Position numbers and translations under genes: made by a program
Source: Natronorubrum tibetense GA33
GTDB lineage: Archaea; Halobacteriota; Halobacteria; Halobacteriales; Natrialbaceae
Direction of reading: 5' to 3'
Length of the DNA: 64,000 nucleotides
NCBI RefSeq assembly: GCF_000383975.1
Contig: NZ_KB913017.1
Coordinates: 3,014,265 to 3,078,264, forward strand
Shown: one piece after another, positions 59,051 through 64,000 of the stretch
Position numbering within the stretch: the stretch's first letter is position 1
How the letters are laid out: each line of letters starts with the position of its first letter
Notes under the pieces: generated by a model
Databases searched by the model: none
Seen by the model: only the letters and a program-made list of their open reading frames with translations
What the model was told of the DNA's origin: nothing

Positions 59051-59323
59051 TCAGTCGGCGGGATTCGGTGGTCGGTGTCGGTCCGAGGAGGCGTCAGCGG
59101 GGGCTGTCTGCCGGCCGGTGTCGGTCTCGACGAGCGTGTACACCCCACCGGTACACTGACGGATATGGCCGTCTCGCTGGAGGGACCGGCAGCGGCGCTC
59201 GACGGTTACGGGGTGTGTCTCGAGAGCCGTCGCGAGATCGGCGATCGTCGCCGGACTGGACGCCTCGAGCGCCTCGAGGATTGCATCCGTCTGCGTTCGT
59301 TCCGGGGTGTCGTGGTCTGACAT
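59051..59323 (-). CDS. small winged-helix regulator
   Basis: This 90-residue protein is mostly one winged helix: DAILEALEASSPATIADLATALETHPVTVERRCRSLQRDGHIRQC, followed by a TGGVYTL wing and a Gly/Pro/Asp-rich tail. It is a MarR/IclR-like stand-alone DNA-binding domain with no sensor, probably a local repressor. It is divergent from no close gene; the next minus-strand gene upstream is the SLC13 transporter at 59518, read in the same direction, about 200 bp before it. Confidence 0.75.
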   Translation of the reverse strand: MSDHDTPERTQTDAILEALEASSPATIADLATALETHPVTVERRCRSLQRDGHIRQCTGGVYTLVETDTGRQTAPADASSDRHRPPNPAD

Positions 59324-59517
59324 ACCGTCTCATTCATGACGTATTCGGCGGAGTGCATCAACCGGAGACCCGGTTCCCAGCCAGTCGGAACGTGGTTTCC
59401 ATTGGCAATTTCTCGAGCCGTTTGCTCGATTGATGCGTTCTGTGTACCGCTAATCGATGGGGGCCTCTCGGCCGAAATCCCGCATCTAATCGGAGCACTC
59501 GAGTCAGCGACCGGTCG

Positions 59518-61479
59518 TCACGAGCCCCACGCTTCGACGAACTCTGTCGGAAGCGCCGTGATGTCGATGCCCCAGGCGACGGGCAGCCACACGAGCGCGA
59601 CGGCCGTGATCAGGATGATGCCAATCACGTTGAGACCGACTCCGACGCGAACCATCTGGGGCAGCGTGATATATCCGCTGCCGAAAACGATCGCGTTCGG
59701 CGGCGTCGCGACCGGGAGCATGAACGCGAACGAAGCCGCGGTCGCGGCGGCGATCATCAGCCCGAAGGGATGGACGCCGATGCCGACCGCGACGCCAGCG
59801 AGGATAGGCATCAACATCGCCGTCGTCGCCGTGTTCGAGGTAACCTCGGTCAGGAAGATAGTCATGGCAACGACGGAGAACAGGATGAGCACCATCGAGA
59901 CGCCCTCGAGTGCTTGCAGTTGTTCGCCGATCCAGGCCGCGAGGCCGGTGTCACCGAAGCCGGCAGCGATGGCGAGACCGCCGCCGAACAGGAGGATGAC
60001 GCCCCACGGAATGTCGACGGCGTTGCTCCAGTCGAGCAGGAACGTGTGCTCGCCGTCCTCGGTCGTGGTCGGCAGTGTGAACAGCACCATCGCACCACCG
60101 ATAGCGACGACCGTGTCCGCGTCATCGGGAACCGGGACCGCGAAAATCGGATCGAGGAACAGCGCTACCGCACCGGGAACGAACGCCGGAGCGGAATCGA
60201 ACTGCCCGATCAAGCTGGCACCGATCCAGGCGAATGCCATGCTGACGAAGACGACGAGCACCAGTCGCTCCTGTTTGTTCATCGAGCCGAGATCGGAGAG
60301 CTGTCGATCGATCGTGCCCGCACCGATCGGTAGCTGGTCGAACTGCGGGGACATCGCGATGCGAGTGACGTGAATATAGACTGCAACGAGACCGATCGCC
60401 GAGATGGGAACGCCGTAAAGCATCCACTGGGCGAAGCTGATGTTCTCGCCGAAGAGTTCCCCAGCCTGCCCCGCAAAGAGGATGTTTGGCGGCGTGCCGA
60501 TGAGCGTCGCGACCCCGCCGACGGATGCACCGTAGGCGATACAGAGCATGAGTGCGATACCGAACGAGAAGTTCCCCTCGGTGGTATCGATATCGAGGTC
60601 GCTGTCGTCGACCAGATCCGCGGTCTGGTAGATGACCGCCAGCGCGATGGGGACCATCATCATTACCGTCGCGCTGTTCGAGACCCACATCGAGAGAAAC
60701 GCCGTCGCGAGCATGAACCCGAGGATGAGCCGTGAGGGTTCAGTACCGACGGCTTTGATGGTTCGGAGCGCGATGCGTCGGTGGAGTCCCCACCGCTGCA
60801 TCGCCATCGCGAGGAAAAAGCCGCCCATAAAGAGGAAGATCAGCGGATTGGCGTAGGACGGCGTCGTCTCCGCGGCCGGAAGCGCGCCGGTCAGCGGGAA
60901 CAACACAATCGGGAGCAACGACGTCGCAGGGATCGGAATCGCTTCGGACATCCACCAGACGGCGACCCACGCGGTGACGGCTGCAACGGCTTGCCCTTCC
61001 GGTGTGAGTCCCTCCGGCGTCGGCGAGAGAAAAATAAGTGCGAACAAGACGGGTCCGAGGCCGAAGCCGATCTTCTGGCGAAGCCCGTACGAGCCGCCGA
61101 CGTCGAACGGTGATTCTTCGTCTCCATTACCGCCACCGTCACCGCCGGTACCGCCACCGTCACCGCCGGTACCGCCAACGTCTCCGCGTTCGGTTGTCGT
61201 GTCGCTATCGTCGGTACCGCTGTCGACGTCGCGGTCCCGACCGTCTCCCGCGGTCTCGCCGAGATCACGACCGCCGTCCGCGAAGGCCTTCCGCGCGAGG
61301 CGTCGTTCCTCCGCGGAGAGGCTGTCCATATCCTCGACGATCGCGGGACCGTCGAGCGTGAGGTACGCCTTCGTCTGTTCGTTGAGCCGCCACAGATACG
61401 CCCACAGCCGCTGCGTGGCCGTTCGAACGCGGTTCGAGAGCTGGTCCGTCAGTCGGTCGTCGGGCTTTGAGTTCGGCAT
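59518..61479 (-). CDS. SLC13/DASS-family anion:Na+ symporter
   Basis: The 653-residue transporter is of the divalent anion/Na+ symporter (SLC13/CitT) family. It has about 12 helices in two inverted halves, with the SNT-type motifs SNSATVMMMVPI (first half) and SNTATTAMLMPIL (second half) that form the Na+/substrate sites. Substrates are usually di- or tricarboxylates or sulfate. An N-terminal extension of about 130 hydrophilic residues is unusual and contains a Gly-rich repeat (GTGGDGG). It starts at the ATG at 61479. A dicarboxylate role could link it to central carbon use, though no such genes are adjacent. Confidence 0.88.
   Translation of the reverse strand: MPNSKPDDRLTDQLSNRVRTATQRLWAYLWRLNEQTKAYLTLDGPAIVEDMDSLSAEERRLARKAFADGGRDLGETAGDGRDRDVDSGTDDSDTTTERGDVGGTGGDGGGTGGDGGGNGDEESPFDVGGSYGLRQKIGFGLGPVLFALIFLSPTPEGLTPEGQAVAAVTAWVAVWWMSEAIPIPATSLLPIVLFPLTGALPAAETTPSYANPLIFLFMGGFFLAMAMQRWGLHRRIALRTIKAVGTEPSRLILGFMLATAFLSMWVSNSATVMMMVPIALAVIYQTADLVDDSDLDIDTTEGNFSFGIALMLCIAYGASVGGVATLIGTPPNILFAGQAGELFGENISFAQWMLYGVPISAIGLVAVYIHVTRIAMSPQFDQLPIGAGTIDRQLSDLGSMNKQERLVLVVFVSMAFAWIGASLIGQFDSAPAFVPGAVALFLDPIFAVPVPDDADTVVAIGGAMVLFTLPTTTEDGEHTFLLDWSNAVDIPWGVILLFGGGLAIAAGFGDTGLAAWIGEQLQALEGVSMVLILFSVVAMTIFLTEVTSNTATTAMLMPILAGVAVGIGVHPFGLMIAAATAASFAFMLPVATPPNAIVFGSGYITLPQMVRVGVGLNVIGIILITAVALVWLPVAWGIDITALPTEFVEAWGS
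61129..61182 (-). repeat. 21-bp tandem repeat in the SLC13 gene
   Basis: ACCGCCACCGTCACCGCCGG (plus-strand first 20 of the 21-base unit) occurs at 61129 and 61150, then in part from 61171. On the minus strand it encodes two copies of a seven-residue Gly/Asp unit (GGTGGDG) in the N-terminal linker. In-frame slippage would change linker length only. Confidence 0.7.
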
Positions 61480-61702
61480 TGAATTCCTTCGGTGTCAGCG
61501 CGCGGTTCGGTCTCGTCAGCGGGCTCGGCTTTCACGGGTTGTTTGCTCGAGCCATCCAATAAGTAACTAGCAAGTAGCAGCCGTTTCCGGATACTCGAGC
61601 GTCGATAAGTTCCGATTACGGGTCCGCGATCCGATGGGTGGGTCACTCGAACGACGGACGAGCCGCCGGAATTCACAAGCCGACGCCCCATGAAATAGGG
61701 GT

Positions 61703-62077
61703 ATGCCGCTGTTACAGTTCGACACGACGCTGTCGCTTACCGGGGACGAGAAAACGGCGCTGGCGGGCCGAGTAACGGAACTGTACACCGACGAGATGTC
61801 GACCACCGCGGGTCACGTCGCCGTGACGATCCGCGACCGCGAGTCGGCCGACCTCCATCTGGGCCGCGCGGTGGACGGACCGCTCCTCTTTCTCGACGCT
61901 GAGATTCGACGGGGCCGGCCGTTCGAGCGCAAGCGCACGTTCGCACTCGAGACCATGGCATACGTCGGCGAGACGTTCGACGTTCCCGACGAGAATATGA
62001 AGGTCGTCTTCACCGAGCACGCGGGCGAGAACATGATGGGCGTCGACCGCGTCGGCGGCGAGTGGGACGACGAGTGA
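61703..62077 (+). CDS. tautomerase/MIF-like protein
   Basis: The 124-residue protein starts MPLLQFDTTLSLTGDEKTAL. The Pro directly after Met fits the tautomerase superfamily, in which Pro-1 acts as the catalytic base after Met removal, and the beta-alpha-beta order (helix AGRVTELYTDEM, strand GHVAVTIRD, later VPDENMKVVFTEH) matches MIF/CHMI-like folds. The reaction is unassigned. The ATG at 61703 starts a clear reading frame divergent from the SLC13 gene. The C-terminal DRVGGEWDDE tail is haloarchaeal in style. Confidence 0.7.
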   Translation: MPLLQFDTTLSLTGDEKTALAGRVTELYTDEMSTTAGHVAVTIRDRESADLHLGRAVDGPLLFLDAEIRRGRPFERKRTFALETMAYVGETFDVPDENMKVVFTEHAGENMMGVDRVGGEWDDE

Positions 62078-62208
62078 GGGACAAGTGAGTGTCGAGTGGG
62101 GCAGCGAGTGAGCGGGGGAACCGTGCGACGGTAGCAGCGTCGCGAGCCGGAACGTCTCTCCGCCACCGGGACAGTAAAGCGCGTACTCGAGAAAAGAGGC
62201 GACGGTCG

Positions 62209-63405
62209 ATGGATCGGTCGTACTGGCGAACAGTCTCGCTCGTGTCGCTGTGGCAGGTGTCGGCGAGTATCTGTTACTACACGGTCTTCGCGGCGACGCC
62301 GTTCTTTCGCGACGAGTTTGGGCTCTCCCGGCTCTCGGTGGGGTTCGTGGTGACGGCGCTGACGCTCGGCTACGCGGTCTGTCTGCTCCCCGTCGGCGCG
62401 CTGATCGACCGTTTCGGCGAGAAGCGGTCGCTCACGCTCGGCCTCGTCGGACTAGCGGCCGGCGTCGTGATGGTCGCCGGCGCACCCACCTACGCCCTGT
62501 TGCTCGCGGCTGCCTTCTTCCTCGGCTCGATGTACGCCTCCGCGATTCCGGGGACGAACAAGGCGATCTACGACGGCATCCCCGCGGGTCGCCAGAACTT
62601 CGCGCTGGGAATCAAGCAGGTCGGCGTCACCGCCGGCAGCGGTATCAGCGCGTTGCTCGTGACCGGATTGGCGGGCGTGCTCTTTTGGCAAGCCGGCTTC
62701 CTGATCGCGGCGGGCGTCGGGTTCGTCGTTGCCCTCCTCTTCGCGCTCCTCTACAGCGGCGCGGGCGACGGCGGCGCGGCGGAGTATCCGGACTTTCGGC
62801 GACTGTCGCGCAACCGCCCGTACCGGGTGCTCGTCGCGGCGGGCTTTTTCCTCGGCGCGGCGCTCTTTACGACGACCGGCTACACCGTCCTCTACGTCGA
62901 GGAGGATATCGGCGCGTCGGTGGCCTTCGGCGGCGTGGTGCTCGCGCTGGTACAGCTGTTCGGGAGCGTCGGCCGCGTCGTCACGGGCTGGCTGAGCGAC
63001 AACCTGCCCGGCGATCCGCAGACCCGGATCGGGGCAATCCTGCTCGTCCAGGTCATCGCGGGGACCGTCCTGTTCGTCGTCGTCGCGGCGACCGACAGCG
63101 CGCTGAACGCCGCCATCGCCTTCTCCGCCCTCGGCTTCTTCGTGCTCGGAAACACCGGCATCTACTACTCCTACATGGCGACGCTGGTCACGGCCGACGA
63201 GATGGGCGGGGCGACCGCCGCCGGCCAACTCTCGCTCGTGATCGGCTCGGTCGTCGCTCCCCCGGCGTTCGGTTATCTTGCGGACACTGTCGGCTACCAC
63301 GGTTCGTGGTGGCTACTCGCCGCCGGGATGGGTCTTGCCGTTGGCCTCCTGTTCTACGCGGTTCGGCTCGAGCCCCCGATCGACGAGCCGGCAATGCAGG
63401 AGTGA
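62209..63405 (+). CDS. MFS transporter
   Basis: The 398-residue protein has 12 predicted helices in two bundles. It carries the MFS signature in the TM2-TM3 loop, GALIDRFGEKRSLTLGL, and a second-half counterpart, GWLSDNLPGDPQTR. The substrate is unknown; the general pattern resembles oxalate/formate or nitrate-type MFS permeases. The start was set to the ATG at 62209 (MDRSYWRTVSLV) because the earlier frame from 62089 lacks haloarchaeal composition. It is read in the same direction as the tautomerase-like gene, with a gap of about 130 bp. Confidence 0.88.
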   Translation: MDRSYWRTVSLVSLWQVSASICYYTVFAATPFFRDEFGLSRLSVGFVVTALTLGYAVCLLPVGALIDRFGEKRSLTLGLVGLAAGVVMVAGAPTYALLLAAAFFLGSMYASAIPGTNKAIYDGIPAGRQNFALGIKQVGVTAGSGISALLVTGLAGVLFWQAGFLIAAGVGFVVALLFALLYSGAGDGGAAEYPDFRRLSRNRPYRVLVAAGFFLGAALFTTTGYTVLYVEEDIGASVAFGGVVLALVQLFGSVGRVVTGWLSDNLPGDPQTRIGAILLVQVIAGTVLFVVVAATDSALNAAIAFSALGFFVLGNTGIYYSYMATLVTADEMGGATAAGQLSLVIGSVVAPPAFGYLADTVGYHGSWWLLAAGMGLAVGLLFYAVRLEPPIDEPAMQE

Positions 63406-63514
63406 CGGGGGCGAATCGGCTCGCCGATGGCGCACTCGGCGTTCGGACGCCACGCAACATCTCGACGCCGGATCCGGGAGACGACTTTTAATTCAGGCGA
63501 CCGAAGGAACGGCC

Positions 63515-63982
63515 ATGTACCGCATCCTGCTCCCGGTCGACGAAACCGAGGCTCGAGCGCGTTCCCAAGCGGAGTCGATCCTCGAGAACCCGGCCGCGCC
63601 CGACTGTACCGTCGATGTTCTATACGTTCACCGCGACGTTTCTGCACCGGACGCCGAGTGGGCTACCGGCGGTTTCTCCGAGACCTTCGCCGAGGAGATG
63701 GCCGAGAACGTCGAGAACCTCCAGCGGCTTCCGAACGCGGCCGAGGCCGCAATCAACGTCCTCGATTCGGGCGGCGTCGACTGGTCGCTCCACGAGACGA
63801 CGGGCGAACCTGCCGAGGCGATCCTCGAGTTCGCCGCGGAGGTCGACAGCGACGTGATCGTGCTCGGCATCGGGACCGAGTCGCCGGTCGGCAAGGTCCT
63901 CTTCGGCAGCGTCGCGCAGGCGGTGATCCTCGCGAGCGATCGACCGGTGACGGTCGTCCCGGAGGGCCGATCGGAGTCGTAA
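63515..63982 (+). CDS. universal stress protein, single UspA domain
   Basis: The 155-residue protein begins MYRILLPVDETEARARSQAE and ends with the UspA core VLGIGTESPVGKVLFGSVAQAVILASDRPVTVVPEG. The nucleotide loop is G-x-E-S-P-V-G-K-V-L-F-G-S, close to the ATP-binding consensus. It differs from the copies at 14383 and 56133 in its N-terminal half. The start was set to the ATG at 63515, with AT-rich sequence (TTTTAATTC, about 63487) 20-28 nt upstream as the likely TATA region. It is the last complete gene of the window. Confidence 0.88.
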   Translation: MYRILLPVDETEARARSQAESILENPAAPDCTVDVLYVHRDVSAPDAEWATGGFSETFAEEMAENVENLQRLPNAAEAAINVLDSGGVDWSLHETTGEPAEAILEFAAEVDSDVIVLGIGTESPVGKVLFGSVAQAVILASDRPVTVVPEGRSES

Positions 63983-64000
63983 CTGCGACGTGGGGCGGTG

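Overview
The window is haloarchaeal chromosome, most like a member of the Natrialbales (Natrinema/Haloterrigena-type; the genus is inference). The evidence is high GC, strongly acidic proteins, TATA boxes about 25-32 nt upstream of start codons (leaderless transcription), Tat signal peptides, and archaeal marker genes: pantoate kinase, phosphopantothenate synthetase, SecE/Spt5, aMBF1, TrmB, PolX and HalOD1. I see no rRNA, prophage, CRISPR array or transposase gene. One tRNA, Leu(GAG), is present.

0-25 kb is mostly housekeeping. It holds a truncated pantoate kinase and, 6.7 kb away, phosphopantothenate synthetase (CoA synthesis). Between them lie a 4-TM protein with 13 DUF1508-like repeats, a Bat-type HTH protein, a methyltransferase and two inverted copies of an 84-bp palindromic element. 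Then come TyrRS, an acyl-CoA dehydrogenase, biotin ligase, a UspA protein, an amidohydrolase, a HAD hydrolase, a MutS-like ATPase, PurF, a DUF420 protein, tRNA-Leu, aMBF1 and an AlaX-type editing protein.

25-44 kb is a starch/maltodextrin-to-pyruvate catabolic region. It encodes a Tat-lipoprotein maltodextrin ABC importer (malE, malF, malG and the divergent malK), a cytoplasmic GH13 amylase and GH15 glucoamylase, then glucose dehydrogenase, gluconate dehydratase and KDPG aldolase of the semiphosphorylative Entner-Doudoroff pathway. Two regulators are present (TrmB and a FilR1-like protein). KDG kinase is not in the window. Two close gluconate dehydratase paralogs bracket the block as direct repeats about 17.7 kb apart. 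Both 3' ends run into arrays of about 50-bp units. Each unit is built of hairpins, and the paired arms change together from unit to unit. I regard these arrays as the most interesting feature here.

44-64 kb holds a Tat-exported HtrA protease and a secE-spt5 pair. The spt5 3' end has been amplified with its downstream sequence into a 158-bp tandem array. After these come a DUF389 protein, a PHP protein, a DUF5788-polX-Mut7-C operon, an AN1-finger rhomboid, endonuclease V, UspA proteins, an SDR, an SLC13 transporter, a tautomerase-like protein and an MFS transporter.
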